A DNA stretch of 64,000 bases from Rummeliibacillus stabekisii (GCF_007988965.1 NZ_BJVD01000009.1:1-64000); one strand, 5' to 3'. Positions 8,388 to 16,753 are shown, numbered from the stretch's first letter. Notes: a model not told the origin generated them from the letters alone. Translations and numbers: made by a program.

Positions 8388-8777
8388 TTAAAAACACGTA
8401 AACGAGCTAATTCTCCTTGTATCAATACCAAAAATCACCCAGGTCCAACCAGTCCATCTGAAACCTGAAACGGATCTTGAACCTACGAAAACAGGATAGT
8501 ACCAAAATGCGTCACCATTGTTTAGCCATACGTACGTATTACGGAACAGACACATTCTAATTGCTCCTGGATCTACGGCTAATGGCGAAACAGTTGTTGA
8601 CTGTTGCGGAGTAAATGATGGGGGCGGAGCAGTTGGTGCCTGTGAAGTGCCTGGCGTTCCAGGAAATGATGGTCCTGGAGAACTTGGTATCCCCGGTATT
8701 CCTGGAAATGAAGACCCTGGAAAACTTGGCATTCCTGATGACCCAGGGAAACTTGGAAATTGGAATGGATTATTCAT
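8388..8777 (-). CDS. Collagen-like Pro/Gly-rich small protein with conserved C-terminal domain
   Basis: 129 residues. The first 65 or so are a low-complexity Phe/Pro/Gly/Ser region of repeated FPGSS, FPGIPG and FPGTPG units. The rest is a compact aromatic domain (IRMCLFRNTYVWLNNG, FWYYPVFVGSRSVSGFRW, WVIFGIDTRRISSFTCF) with two Cys residues. I recall similar FWFYP-FVGR-SVAG-RW tails in small, uncharacterised Bacillus/Paenibacillus proteins, some suspected of being spore-surface components; that is memory, not a search. ATG 8777 is chosen for the GGTGGTGA upstream. There is no signal peptide. Function unknown. Confidence 0.72.
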   Translation of the reverse strand: MNNPFQFPSFPGSSGMPSFPGSSFPGIPGIPSSPGPSFPGTPGTSQAPTAPPPSFTPQQSTTVSPLAVDPGAIRMCLFRNTYVWLNNGDAFWYYPVFVGSRSVSGFRWTGWTWVIFGIDTRRISSFTCF

Positions 8778-8887
8778 TTTAAAAATCACCACCTTAAATA
8801 AAACTCTAAAGTAGTGTATGTTGTATTGTCCTTTTGTGTTCAATTACTCTCAGATCAAATAGAGTACCAATTGATACAAAATAAAAA

Positions 8888-8915
8888 AAGAATACCCTGA
8901 TATATGGGCATTCTT
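8888..8915 (-). terminator. bla regulatory operon terminator
   Basis: Minus-strand hairpin AAGAATGCCC / GGGTATTCTT (8888-8897 with 8906-8915) followed by a run of T, just after blaI. Confidence 0.85.
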
Positions 8916-8922
8916 ACTGTTT

Positions 8923-9306
8923 TTATTTTTTTTGCTTCGGATCTAGGATTGATCTTAATTCCTTTATATCCTCTTCAGATAAATTATCCTCCTGAATAAA
9001 CTGTACTAACATAGACTTCAGTGTGCCGCCATAAATACGTTTAATAAACGATTCTGCCTCAGCACGCTGACATTCATCCTGCTCATACAGCGGAAAAAAG
9101 GTATACACCCTTTGTTCTTTATTTACTCCCACGACTTCTTTTTTAACAAGACGATCTAAGAGCGTACGTATTGTTTTTGATTTCCAATCAGTTCGTTTCT
9201 GTAGGGCGGAGATTACATCATTTGCAGTAAGCGGCGCCTCTTTCCAAAGCACCGTCATCACTTCCCATTCAGACTCTGATATATTGGGAATATTTTTAGA
9301 CATCAT
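8923..9306 (-). CDS. blaI: BlaI/MecI-family repressor
   Basis: 127-residue dimeric winged-helix repressor of beta-lactamase genes. ISESEWEVMTVLWKEAPLTANDVI and KSKTIRTLLDRLVKKEVV are the DNA-binding segment (about 8-65). The C-terminal helices (about 75-122) form the dimer interface that is cleaved on induction. It lies 25 nt after blaR1 with AAAGGAGG before tandem ATG codons. It would bind the TACA-N2-TGTA dyads between blaR1 and blaP and so also control its own operon. Confidence 0.94.
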   Translation of the reverse strand: MMSKNIPNISESEWEVMTVLWKEAPLTANDVISALQKRTDWKSKTIRTLLDRLVKKEVVGVNKEQRVYTFFPLYEQDECQRAEAESFIKRIYGGTLKSMLVQFIQEDNLSEEDIKELRSILDPKQKK

Positions 9307-9331
9307 ACAACCTCCTTTAGTAGATCAATAA

Positions 9332-11098
9332 TTAATATATCCCCATGTCCTTTAAAATGGACAAAGTTATTTCTGCCGCCTTTTTACCCGATGCCTTTTC
9401 TTTTCTCTGAATATTGGTTGCAAAGAAATACGTATTTTTCCCATTCTCAATATATCCAATGAACCAACCATTCACTTCTTTGTTATTGACAGCGCCTGTA
9501 CCCGTTTTCCCAGAAAGCAGTACCCCATTTTTTTGCTCGAGTTTGATTGCCTTTTTAACCGCTTGGACGTTTTTATCCTTAAACCCTAGCCGATTAGTAT
9601 AGAATTTTTTTAATAACTGTACTTGTTCAACTGGTGATATTTTTAAAGATGATTCTAGCCAATATTGACTGATTCCGCCCGACATGTCGGAATTGCCATA
9701 TTTCATTCGTTTTAAATAAGATTCAATGATTGCAGTCTGATTGCGCCTATCTAACTCTTGAAAATACCAGCTCACTGAATTTTTCATCGCAGTCGACAAA
9801 TTTTGTTTTGAATTCCAAGAATCAAAAGGATACTTGGTCCCATTCCATTTTAGGCTAGAATTTTCACCTGATATAATATCGGACTCCAATCCAATTAATG
9901 CACTATAAATCTTGTAAGTAGAATCCGGAGAAACTCGAAGTGTACTTCTATTTTTATTATATATTTTATATTGGTCAGCCTGGTTATCGTATAAGACAAA
10001 GCTTCCATCATACCCCTTGAAAAGATTACTCGGATCCAAATAACTAGTCTTTTCACTCGTAAACTCATAACGATTCTGGTTCTGAGCCATAGCTGAAATG
10101 AATGGAACCTGACTCCCCACCAATATGCCTAACATCATAAAAACCACTATACTCTTCAGTTTCAAAAGCTTCGATTCCTTTGTATAACAAGCAATATGCT
10201 CTATACGGCTTTTCATTTGCTTTTTGAAGCCATTAAATTGATTGGCTAAAATTAGGTTTTTCTGCTGCGAGACTTTCTCTATAAAATGGATAATTGTCAG
10301 CCCATATTCTTTGTGATAATTCTCATCTAAGGAAGCTAAAACTGCATAATCGCAGGTGATTTCCCGATCCAATCTCATCTTTCGAAAAGCTAGCCAAACT
10401 AGTGGATTGAACCAGTAAATAATTTGGAAAAAGAGGATAAGGTAATTTACAACTGTATCTTTATATTTATAGTGATTAAGTTCATGTAGAAAAATATATT
10501 TGATTTCATCTTTTGACAGCCATTGATCAAATTTAGAAGGCAATACAACATAATTTCTTAGAAGACCTATTATCATCGGAGAATTGACAAGCTTTGACTC
10601 CCCTACTGCTATCTGTCCCGATATACCTAATTGCTTTTTGCACTGTTCAAATAAAAACAGTATATCTTTATTTACTAAGGGGGATGTTGTTCGTTTAATT
10701 TTCTTTATATCAAGCCAAGCAATTATTGCTAGCCATAACATAACTAGCATTCCTGCGATCCATATATAAGTTAATACCGTCCCCAGAAATTCTATATTAA
10801 TGCGATGAATAGATAAGGAATAATCCTGTATCCAATTCGAATGCTGAGCATATTCAGTATTCGCCAACACTGGTTTTTGTTCATTATGTCGGTTGACACC
10901 CAAATCGATAGAAGGATATTTAATAGGCAGTAACTGAAAAGGAAGAAATGGCAGAATCAAGGCCACCATCAATAAAAACCACATATGATATTTCCCTTTT
11001 ACAGATAACTGCTTTTGGAAAATCTTCCTTCCCAGCATAATTCCTATAACCGTTAAAGAAGAAACTATAAAACAAATGATGAAGTATGTAAAAAGCAA
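9332..11098 (-). CDS. blaR1: Beta-lactam sensor-transducer BlaR1
   Basis: 588 residues. An N-terminal membrane domain carries an M56 metalloprotease with HELNH (about residues 205-209). A last transmembrane segment (about 317-337) leads to an extracellular class D-like penicillin sensor with the acylation motif STYK (about 393-396) and a distal KTGTG. Binding of a beta-lactam activates the protease, which removes BlaI. The start is taken at TTG 11098 because GGAGGTGA lies 8 nt upstream; an ATG seven codons earlier (11119) overlaps that site. It is divergent from blaP and co-transcribed with blaI. Confidence 0.92.
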   Translation of the reverse strand: MLFTYFIICFIVSSLTVIGIMLGRKIFQKQLSVKGKYHMWFLLMVALILPFLPFQLLPIKYPSIDLGVNRHNEQKPVLANTEYAQHSNWIQDYSLSIHRINIEFLGTVLTYIWIAGMLVMLWLAIIAWLDIKKIKRTTSPLVNKDILFLFEQCKKQLGISGQIAVGESKLVNSPMIIGLLRNYVVLPSKFDQWLSKDEIKYIFLHELNHYKYKDTVVNYLILFFQIIYWFNPLVWLAFRKMRLDREITCDYAVLASLDENYHKEYGLTIIHFIEKVSQQKNLILANQFNGFKKQMKSRIEHIACYTKESKLLKLKSIVVFMMLGILVGSQVPFISAMAQNQNRYEFTSEKTSYLDPSNLFKGYDGSFVLYDNQADQYKIYNKNRSTLRVSPDSTYKIYSALIGLESDIISGENSSLKWNGTKYPFDSWNSKQNLSTAMKNSVSWYFQELDRRNQTAIIESYLKRMKYGNSDMSGGISQYWLESSLKISPVEQVQLLKKFYTNRLGFKDKNVQAVKKAIKLEQKNGVLLSGKTGTGAVNNKEVNGWFIGYIENGKNTYFFATNIQRKEKASGKKAAEITLSILKDMGIY

Positions 11099-11181
11099 TG
11101 TTTTCACCTCCATGTCCAATTAAAACAAAATACGTCTATCTTTTATTCATTCGAAGAAGTTAAATAAATTCTCTCTAAAAC

Positions 11182-11191
11182 TACAACTGTA
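11182..11191. promoter_or_regulatory. BlaI operator on the blaR1 side
   Basis: TACA-AC-TGTA dyad. The 14-bp word ACTACAACTGTAAT around it recurs in inverted orientation at 11291-11304, on the blaP side. Confidence 0.75.
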
Positions 11192-11277
11192 ATATTCAAA
11201 TATTATCATGACGGTTATGGTTTATCAAACCCCCTTTCTACTTATGCATTCTGTAATTCCCCTCTTGTTAAAAAAGG

Positions 11278-11306
11278 TTGACCAACAAGGATTACAGTTG
11301 TAGTAT
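11278..11306 (+). promoter_or_regulatory. blaP promoter
   Basis: TTGACC (11278-11283), 17-nt spacer and TAGTAT (11301-11306). The second BlaI dyad lies inside the spacer and -10 region, so repression by occlusion is expected. Confidence 0.7.
11293..11302. promoter_or_regulatory. BlaI operator overlapping the blaP promoter
   Basis: TACA-GT-TGTA dyad, reverse complement of the one at 11182-11191, covering the end of the spacer and the start of the -10 box. Confidence 0.75.
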
Positions 11307-11307
11307 T

Positions 11308-11325
11308 GTATTACACGTGTAATAC
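11308..11325. promoter_or_regulatory. BlaI operator at the blaP transcription start
   Basis: A perfect 18-bp palindrome GTATTACACGTGTAATAC centred on TACA-CG-TGTA, directly after the -10 box. Confidence 0.8.
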
Positions 11326-11397
11326 ATATGATTTGAAAGGTGGAGACGATTTAATCTATTTAAGACAATAATGATGAAATAGAAATGAGGTTATAAC

Positions 11398-12321
11398 TTG
11401 AAGAAATTAACGAATATATTATGTAGACTAAATAAAACCCTCTTTTTATCTTTGCTAGGTTTAATCCTGCTAGCTGGTTGCACGAATGCAACTAATTCTT
11501 CTGCTGCTTCACCTGAGCATAAAACCACTAAGGAAAAAGGCACGCATACTGAAGCTTTCAAAAAGCTGGAGAGTGAGTTCGATGCCCGTCTTGGTGTTTA
11601 TGCGATTGATACGAAAACAAAAAAGAGTATCAGCTATCAATCAGATGAACGATTTGCTTTTGCTTCTACTTACAAAGCACTTGCCACAGGTGCCATGCTT
11701 AAGCAAAAATCCATGAAGGATCTTGATAAGATTATCACTTACACTAAGGAAGATTTGGTCACCTATTCACCTATCACTGAGAAATACGTAGATACAGGAA
11801 TGACAGTGAAGGATATTGCGACTGCTGCTATCCGGTATAGTGACAATACAGCAGGAAACCTACTTTTCAATGAATTAGGAGGTCCTAATGGATTTGAAAA
11901 AGCCTTAAGGAAGATGGGAGATAAGGTAACACAGTCTAATCGTTTGGAACCTGAATTAAACCTTACCACTCCCGGAGACCTTCGTGATACAAGTACACCG
12001 AGAGCACTTGCATCAAATCTTCAAAAATTCGTGATTGGTGATGTACTTCCTACAAAGAAGAAGGCACTCCTAACCGATTTGCTAGTTGGGAACGCCACAG
12101 GGGACACATTAATACGTGCAGGTGTACCTAAGGATTGGGTTGTTGCTGATAAAAGTGGAGCAGGGGGCTACGGAACACGTAATGACATTGCTGTTGTTTG
12201 GCCACCCGATAGAAAACCAATAGTAATCGCTATCCTTTCTTCTCGCAATACGAAGGACGCAACCTATGATGATGCTCTTATTGCAAAAGCTGCGAAAGTT
12301 GTAGTAAACGCTTTAAAATAA
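11398..12321 (+). CDS. blaP: Class A beta-lactamase, lipoprotein
   Basis: 307-residue serine penicillinase anchored by a lipobox (LLAGC, Cys28). All class A motifs are present: STYK with Ser90, SDN at 148-150, RLEPELN with the general base Glu184, and KSG at 253-255. The fold resembles the Bacillus BlaP/PenP group. It starts at TTG 11398 with GAGG about 7-8 nt before, a common arrangement for bla genes. It is divergent from blaR1-blaI and has three operator dyads in between, so it is probably inducible by penicillins. The spectrum cannot be read from sequence. Confidence 0.95.
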   Translation: MKKLTNILCRLNKTLFLSLLGLILLAGCTNATNSSAASPEHKTTKEKGTHTEAFKKLESEFDARLGVYAIDTKTKKSISYQSDERFAFASTYKALATGAMLKQKSMKDLDKIITYTKEDLVTYSPITEKYVDTGMTVKDIATAAIRYSDNTAGNLLFNELGGPNGFEKALRKMGDKVTQSNRLEPELNLTTPGDLRDTSTPRALASNLQKFVIGDVLPTKKKALLTDLLVGNATGDTLIRAGVPKDWVVADKSGAGGYGTRNDIAVVWPPDRKPIVIAILSSRNTKDATYDDALIAKAAKVVVNALK

Positions 12322-12396
12322 TATACAAAATAGGACTGAGATCTTTCCGTTCATCATGGTTATACTTGGCCATGTTTATTATAGATTTTATTTTTA

Positions 12397-12433
12397 AAAC
12401 CCAGCTACTTTCTTATGGAAGTTAGTTGGGTTT
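12397..12433 (+). terminator. blaP terminator
   Basis: Imperfect stem AAACCCAGCTACTTTC against GGAAGTTAGTTGGGTTT, ending in TTTCTT, about 75 nt after blaP. Confidence 0.65.
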
Positions 12434-12573
12434 CTTAATTATTTATCCATATGTTACTCGGCCATTAATTCTTGGTTTATTCAAATTTACTCATAAATAA
12501 TCAAAATACCCTTTCTCGGTACTTCGAGAAATGGTTTGGACACAGTGATTCACACAAAGATCCTGTTATTAAA

Positions 12574-12678
12574 TCAAGAAAGCACCGTACCATAATGCTT
12601 TGGTTCCTGTTCCCCATATAACTTCGTTACTGCTTCATCAACTGCATCCCATCCAGTCGTGTTAACTTCTTTCGTCAT
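12574..12678 (-). pseudogene. N-terminal stump of a suppressor-of-fused (SuFu) domain protein
   Basis: A 34-codon frame with a good Shine-Dalgarno (GGAGGG, 8 nt before ATG 12678) encodes MTKEVNTTGWDAVDEA, then TKLYGEQEPKHYGTVLS. This is the characteristic start of bacterial SuFu-domain proteins (GWDAIDxAL...YGxQEPKHYGT), normally around 200 residues. It stops right where the family continues with LGGPDPLDG. No convincing continuation is seen downstream in any frame. SuFu proteins are known as immunity proteins of polymorphic toxin loci. Confidence 0.75.
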
Positions 12679-12876
12679 TATTTTCCCTCCATTTTAAAAT
12701 GAGTTTATTGTTATCCTTTTCTCGATTAGAGAAGCAATCATCCCTTACACAAGTTTCTATAATATGTATAAATTATAATGATAAATCAGCCTAATTGTAA
12801 CATATGGTAAAACTGTTCAATCATCATAACTGCCTTTATAGAAATAGTGATCTCTTCTGTTCTTTATGCAATATTT
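12679..12876. other. AT-rich spacer
   Basis: Part of the 868-nt stretch between blaP and the VanZ-like gene. Apart from the SuFu stump and one small uncertain frame I see no gene, RNA or repeat in it. Confidence 0.5.
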
Positions 12877-13026
12877 CTACGTGTTACACAGTGTCTGGAT
12901 TACTAAATAAACAAAAAAGAATGCAACAGCAAAATTTTCTGCCCTCCGTTCTGGCATTAATTCCCCTGTAATTAATTGAGCAAGCTTCTTTGCAACCTCT
13001 TTATTTAAAACGAATGCTCCTTTCAC
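12877..13026 (-). CDS. Small hypothetical protein, possibly a fragment
   Basis: About 49 residues: NKEVAKKLAQLITGELMPERRAENF, then a hydrophobic stretch FAVAFFFVYLVIQTL. An AAAGGAGC lies where the start should be, but no ATG, GTG or TTG sits at proper distance after it. GTG 13026 overlaps it, so the gene may be damaged. The sequence looks protein-like (amphipathic helix then hydrophobic end), but I recognise no family. Confidence 0.3.
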   Translation of the reverse strand: MKGAFVLNKEVAKKLAQLITGELMPERRAENFAVAFFFVYLVIQTLCNT

Positions 13027-13189
13027 ATAAATGACGATGCAGAGGAGATTACAAATGTACAACTATATATACTTTGATAAATTTTTTGAAAACTTTTTTT
13101 ATTCATGATAGGGTGGAGTTGTCCTAAAAAAGGCATTTAATAGAGTTTGAGTCTTCTTAGTTTAAAAATTTAAAAGAAAGAGAGCGATT

Positions 13190-13816
13190 GTGATTGAGTC
13201 GGTAACATCAAAAAAGATGATGAAGATTTTGTTATTTTTAATCAGTGTTATAGCAGGTGTCTTGCTATATGTAGGATTATTTATGAATATCTTGCCTATG
13301 TTTTTTGCTAACATGGAGAATATTGAAAAGAACATCTTAGCAATTTTTATAATAACTTTCACTGTCTATGTATTATTGAGCATCATATTTAACCTGGACA
13401 CTAAAACTGATAGATATATACTCCTGGCACTCTATCTACTGGTTTTAGTATTAGGCTTACTTCGCCCTGATCAGCAATATTCCGCGGAAATTGGATTATA
13501 TGCCTGGAATCCGTTTGGATTTATTTCTGATATTAAAAGTGATAATTTTTCACTGATTGTTATGGTTATTAATCTCTTAATATTTTTACCAATGTACTTT
13601 TTATTAGCATACACAAACATATTAAAAACGTTTATGAAGAGATTAATTGCTTTTGAAGTGTTTGCAATTTTAATCGAATATTTACAAGCTCAATTAAAAG
13701 TCGGTATTTTCGACTTAGCCGATATATTTTTATATAATGTGAGTTTTCTTATCGGATATATACTTTGTTTACCAGTTTTAAAAATTTTAAGAAAGCGATT
13801 TAGGAACAAATATTGA
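13190..13816 (+). CDS. VanZ-like family membrane protein
   Basis: 208 residues with about six hydrophobic segments. The second half carries the VanZ-like pattern: NPFGFI, then NLLIFLPMYFLL, then FEVFAILIEYLQ and FDLADIFLYNVSFLIGYIL. VanZ-like proteins are small integral membrane proteins, in one case linked to teicoplanin resistance and usually of unknown role. The GTG start has only a weak purine-rich site before it. It stands alone between immunity-type genes, about 160 nt from the next gene on the same strand. Confidence 0.7.
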   Translation: MIESVTSKKMMKILLFLISVIAGVLLYVGLFMNILPMFFANMENIEKNILAIFIITFTVYVLLSIIFNLDTKTDRYILLALYLLVLVLGLLRPDQQYSAEIGLYAWNPFGFISDIKSDNFSLIVMVINLLIFLPMYFLLAYTNILKTFMKRLIAFEVFAILIEYLQAQLKVGIFDLADIFLYNVSFLIGYILCLPVLKILRKRFRNKY

Positions 13817-13975
13817 AGGAGATATTTAATCTTGTAAACATTCTTTTTTGCACTTGTAATTTTGTGCTTAGGTTTAAGTATAATTGGGATGTTCAGCTGC
13901 AGCATTTTCTATCATTTACGATGATATATAACCAGATACATATGAATTTATTTTATAAATTATTGGGAGGTAGAA

Positions 13976-15358
13976 ATGGAACAAAAGTTAATTGATCAAT
14001 TAAACGAGTGGCATGAATCAGATGAACATCAACGAATTATCGATTTCCTTTTAACAATTTCTGATGAAGAACAGGACTATGACTCAATCAGCCTTTTGGC
14101 CAGAGCCTATACCAATATGGGGCTTTACGAAGAAGCGCTCTATCACTTTGATAAAATTTCTGAGGCTGGCAAACAGGATTCTCTCTGGCATTATCGGGTA
14201 GGGTTTGCTTTATATTATTTAAAGCGTTATGAGGAATCGGCTCAAGCCTTCAGCAGAGCTGATCAACTAGACCCTGGAGATCAATATACAGAGTATTTTT
14301 TAACACGGAGCAGCCAAAAAGCGGAGAAGCAGAAAAGAGAAAAACTTCGCCTTTCCAAAAAGAAAGCTTCCATGGCACGTGGCGAATCAGTCAATGGGAA
14401 AGTTCTTTTTTCGGATATGTTTTTAGCTAATTTCTGGGAGGAGAGCGAGTATGCGAGAGAGTCTTATCAATCTGAGCTACCGACAGATGATTTAATTGAT
14501 TCGATAGAGAAAGAGCTTGGATACAAGCTTCCTTCTTCTTATATTGATTTGATGAAGCAACGGAATGGCGGTGTGCCGAACAACACCAACTTCCCAACAA
14601 AGGATCCCACTTCCTGGGCAGAGGATCATATTGCCATTACAGGAATCATGGGAATTGGCCGTAAGAAAAGCTATTCTTTGTGTGGAGACTTAGGTAGCCA
14701 ATTTATGATTGATGAATGGGGATACCCTGACATTGGTGTTGTAATTTGTGATTGTCCTTCAGCCGGACATGATGTTGTTATGTTAGACTATCGAGCTTGC
14801 GGTATAGATGGTGAACCAGAAGTTGTTCATGTCGATCAAGAAGACGATTATGAAATTACCTTCCTTGCCGATAACTTTGAAGAGTTTATCAAAGGCCTTG
14901 TGAACGATGAAGAATATGATACTTCTGAGGAAGACAAAGAAGAAGATCTGGATAAAGTAGCACATGGCAAATTTTCTCCTCTGCTTGAGGAACTGTGCTC
15001 AAGGGTAATCGAAGTAGACCAAGTTGAACAGAAAATCCGCACTATCTGTACACAGATTTGTGAAGAGAAAGGCAATTTTTCTTTTCAAGCTGATGAATTA
15101 TCGTATCTCATGTATGATGCCCAATTCTGGTTGTATACGAAGTCCTATCCAGACACCAGTCGTGATCAATATGTGGCAGCCTACCCCAAAATAATCGCAT
15201 TTGGCGGAGAATTTGGTCAAGGTGGATATGCTCCCTCTTTCATTACAGATTGGCTGGATGTCCGCAAAAAAGAAGGACGGATTATACAGGACCACGGTAT
15301 TATTCGGTTTACTGATTCATATTCAGAAGAAGTTATAAATAAGTTACAAGAAGCCTAA
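13976..15358 (+). CDS. TPR-SUKH (SMI1/KNR4) protein with an unassigned C-terminal domain
   Basis: 460 residues. Residues about 35-110 hold two TPR-like repeats (LLARAYTNMGLYEEALYHFDKI, then VGFALYYLKRYEESAQAFSRADQLDP). After a basic linker comes a SUKH/SMI1-KNR4 domain (about 170-305: LIDSIEKELGYKLPSSYIDLMKQRNGG, WGYPDIGVVIC, ADNFEEFI). A charged linker leads to a 125-residue C-terminal region I cannot assign. SUKH domains are the commonest immunity modules of polymorphic toxin systems and bind toxin nucleases. The ATG has GGGAGG 5 nt upstream. No cognate toxin is in the window. Confidence 0.85.
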   Translation: MEQKLIDQLNEWHESDEHQRIIDFLLTISDEEQDYDSISLLARAYTNMGLYEEALYHFDKISEAGKQDSLWHYRVGFALYYLKRYEESAQAFSRADQLDPGDQYTEYFLTRSSQKAEKQKREKLRLSKKKASMARGESVNGKVLFSDMFLANFWEESEYARESYQSELPTDDLIDSIEKELGYKLPSSYIDLMKQRNGGVPNNTNFPTKDPTSWAEDHIAITGIMGIGRKKSYSLCGDLGSQFMIDEWGYPDIGVVICDCPSAGHDVVMLDYRACGIDGEPEVVHVDQEDDYEITFLADNFEEFIKGLVNDEEYDTSEEDKEEDLDKVAHGKFSPLLEELCSRVIEVDQVEQKIRTICTQICEEKGNFSFQADELSYLMYDAQFWLYTKSYPDTSRDQYVAAYPKIIAFGGEFGQGGYAPSFITDWLDVRKKEGRIIQDHGIIRFTDSYSEEVINKLQEA

Positions 15359-15383
15359 GTTGTGTATACCTCTATAATGAACG

Positions 15384-15406
15384 GAGCTCGCTTTAAAAGC
15401 GGGCTC
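15384..15406 (+). terminator. Terminator after the TPR-SUKH gene
   Basis: Stem GAGCTCGCTT (15384-15393) with AAGCGGGCTC (15397-15406), followed by TTCTTCTCCTT, a weak T tract. Confidence 0.6.
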
Positions 15407-15575
15407 TTCTCCTTGTAATCTCCTATCTAAAATTATATATCTATACGTTTCCTCTCACTCAGCCTTGTTATAGATTTCATTTCTGTTTGAGGTTACTGAT
15501 TTAACTTAATCTGAGCAAGCTCTATATGTAACAAAGTTTCTTCTACTTTCTGAGAACGTCCTTTGATCGGGCCTA

Positions 15576-15761
15576 CTACACCTGCTTATTGTTACCATCA
15601 TCCTCCCAGAAGCAGACTGGACAAATACCATATTCCCCTCGCTGTACTAATGTCTCATAATTACAGCAAGAACAAGGTAGAAATCTTTCTGCGTGACCTT
15701 CAACCACAATATGACTCCCCACTATTCCTGATATGAGTTTAGATATATACTCGTTAGCCAT
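15576..15761 (-). CDS. CPCC-type cysteine-rich protein, C-terminally truncated
   Basis: 61 residues with the zinc-ribbon-like core LPCSCCNYETL...GEYGICPVCFWEDDG of the cysteine-rich CPCC family (CxCC and CxxC pairs). Family members usually continue about 40 residues past WEDDG; this one ends five residues later at TAG. The start has only a weak ribosome binding site. It is probably a remnant. Such proteins occur near toxin-immunity and SUKH genes, which fits the neighbourhood, but their function is unknown. Confidence 0.5.
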   Translation of the reverse strand: MANEYISKLISGIVGSHIVVEGHAERFLPCSCCNYETLVQRGEYGICPVCFWEDDGNNKQV

Positions 15762-15859
15762 TACATAGAAACTGCCTTCTGCTCCTACAAGTATAATTCA
15801 TTATATCGGAAGTCCATCACATAGTTTGTTAATACTGCAAAAAAGTTTCAACAATAAAA

Positions 15860-15889
15860 AAGACCCCCAGCCAAATGACTGAGAGTCTT
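15860..15889 (-). terminator. rplM-rpsI operon terminator
   Basis: Minus-strand hairpin AAGACTCTCAGTC / GGCTGGGGGTCTT with TTTTTT after it, 12 nt past rpsI. Confidence 0.85.
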
Positions 15890-15901
15890 GAAACGCCAAA
15901 A

Positions 15902-16294
15902 TTAACGTTTTGAGAATTGAGGTGCACGACGAGCGCCTTTAAGACCGTATTTTTTACGTTCTTTCATACGTGGGTCACGAGTTAGTAAACCTGCTGATTT
16001 AAGTGCTGGACGGAAATCAGGGTCAACTGTTAGCAACGCACGAGCAATACCGTGGCGGATTGCGCCAGCTTGGCCAGTGAAACCACCGCCGTTTACGTTT
16101 ACGTGAATATCGTAGCTACCTAGTGTTTCAGTTGCTACTAATGGTTGTTTAATTACTTCGCGTAGTGATGCGAATGGGACGTAGTTTTCAACGTCACGGT
16201 TGTTAATAACGATTTTGCCTTCGCCTGGTACTAAACGTACGCGGGCAATTGAGCTTTTACGACGGCCTGTGCCGATATATTGAACTTGTGCCAA
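15902..16294 (-). CDS. rpsI: 30S ribosomal protein S9
   Basis: 130 residues with the S9 core ([38 protein letters not shown]) and the invariant basic tail ending QFSKR that reaches the P-site tRNA. It starts at TTG 16294 with GAGGAGG upstream and follows rplM by 21 nt in the usual two-gene unit. It is the last conserved gene before the accessory segment. Confidence 0.97.
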   Translation of the reverse strand: MAQVQYIGTGRRKSSIARVRLVPGEGKIVINNRDVENYVPFASLREVIKQPLVATETLGSYDIHVNVNGGGFTGQAGAIRHGIARALLTVDPDFRPALKSAGLLTRDPRMKERKKYGLKGARRAPQFSKR

Positions 16295-16315
16295 GGTTGT
16301 ATCCTCCTCTAATTA

Positions 16316-16753
16316 TTATCCGCGAAGCTCGTAAGCTTCTGGTTTTTGTGCAGCGTGTGGGTGTTCAGAACCTGTGTATACGTGCAATTTGCCGAACATT
16401 TGACGACCTAAAGTGTTTTTAGGAAGCATGCCTTTAATTGCTAACTCAAGCATTTGAGTTGGGTATTTTTCTTTCATTTCACCAGCAGTACGTTGTTTCA
16501 AACCACCAGCAAATTGAGTGTGACGGTAGTAAATTTTGTCTCTTAATTTGTTACCAGTTAATTCGATTTTGTCTGCATTGATGATGATCACGTGATCACC
16601 TGTATCAACGTTTGGTGTATAGATTGCTTTATGTTTACCACGTAAAATAGCAGCTACTTCAGAAGCTAAACGACCAAGAGTTTGGCCTTCAGCGTCTACT
16701 ACTAACCATTTACGTTCTACTTCGTGACCTTTAGCCATGAATGTTGTACGCAT
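16316..16753 (-). CDS. rplM: 50S ribosomal protein L13
   Basis: 145 residues, full length ([20 protein letters not shown] at the start; [14 protein letters not shown] near the end). An early 50S assembly protein binding 23S rRNA. GTAGGAGG precedes the ATG. It has its own promoter and leader upstream, so rplM-rpsI can be made apart from truA. Confidence 0.97.
   Translation of the reverse strand: MRTTFMAKGHEVERKWLVVDAEGQTLGRLASEVAAILRGKHKAIYTPNVDTGDHVIIINADKIELTGNKLRDKIYYRHTQFAGGLKQRTAGEMKEKYPTQMLELAIKGMLPKNTLGRQMFGKLHVYTGSEHPHAAQKPEAYELRG

Noticed and set aside
15478-15565. Open minus-strand stretch after the CPCC stub (AGVVGPIKGRSQKVEETLLH...)
   Set aside because: About 30 codons, no start codon or family match; could be the tail of a lost gene, but support is too weak.
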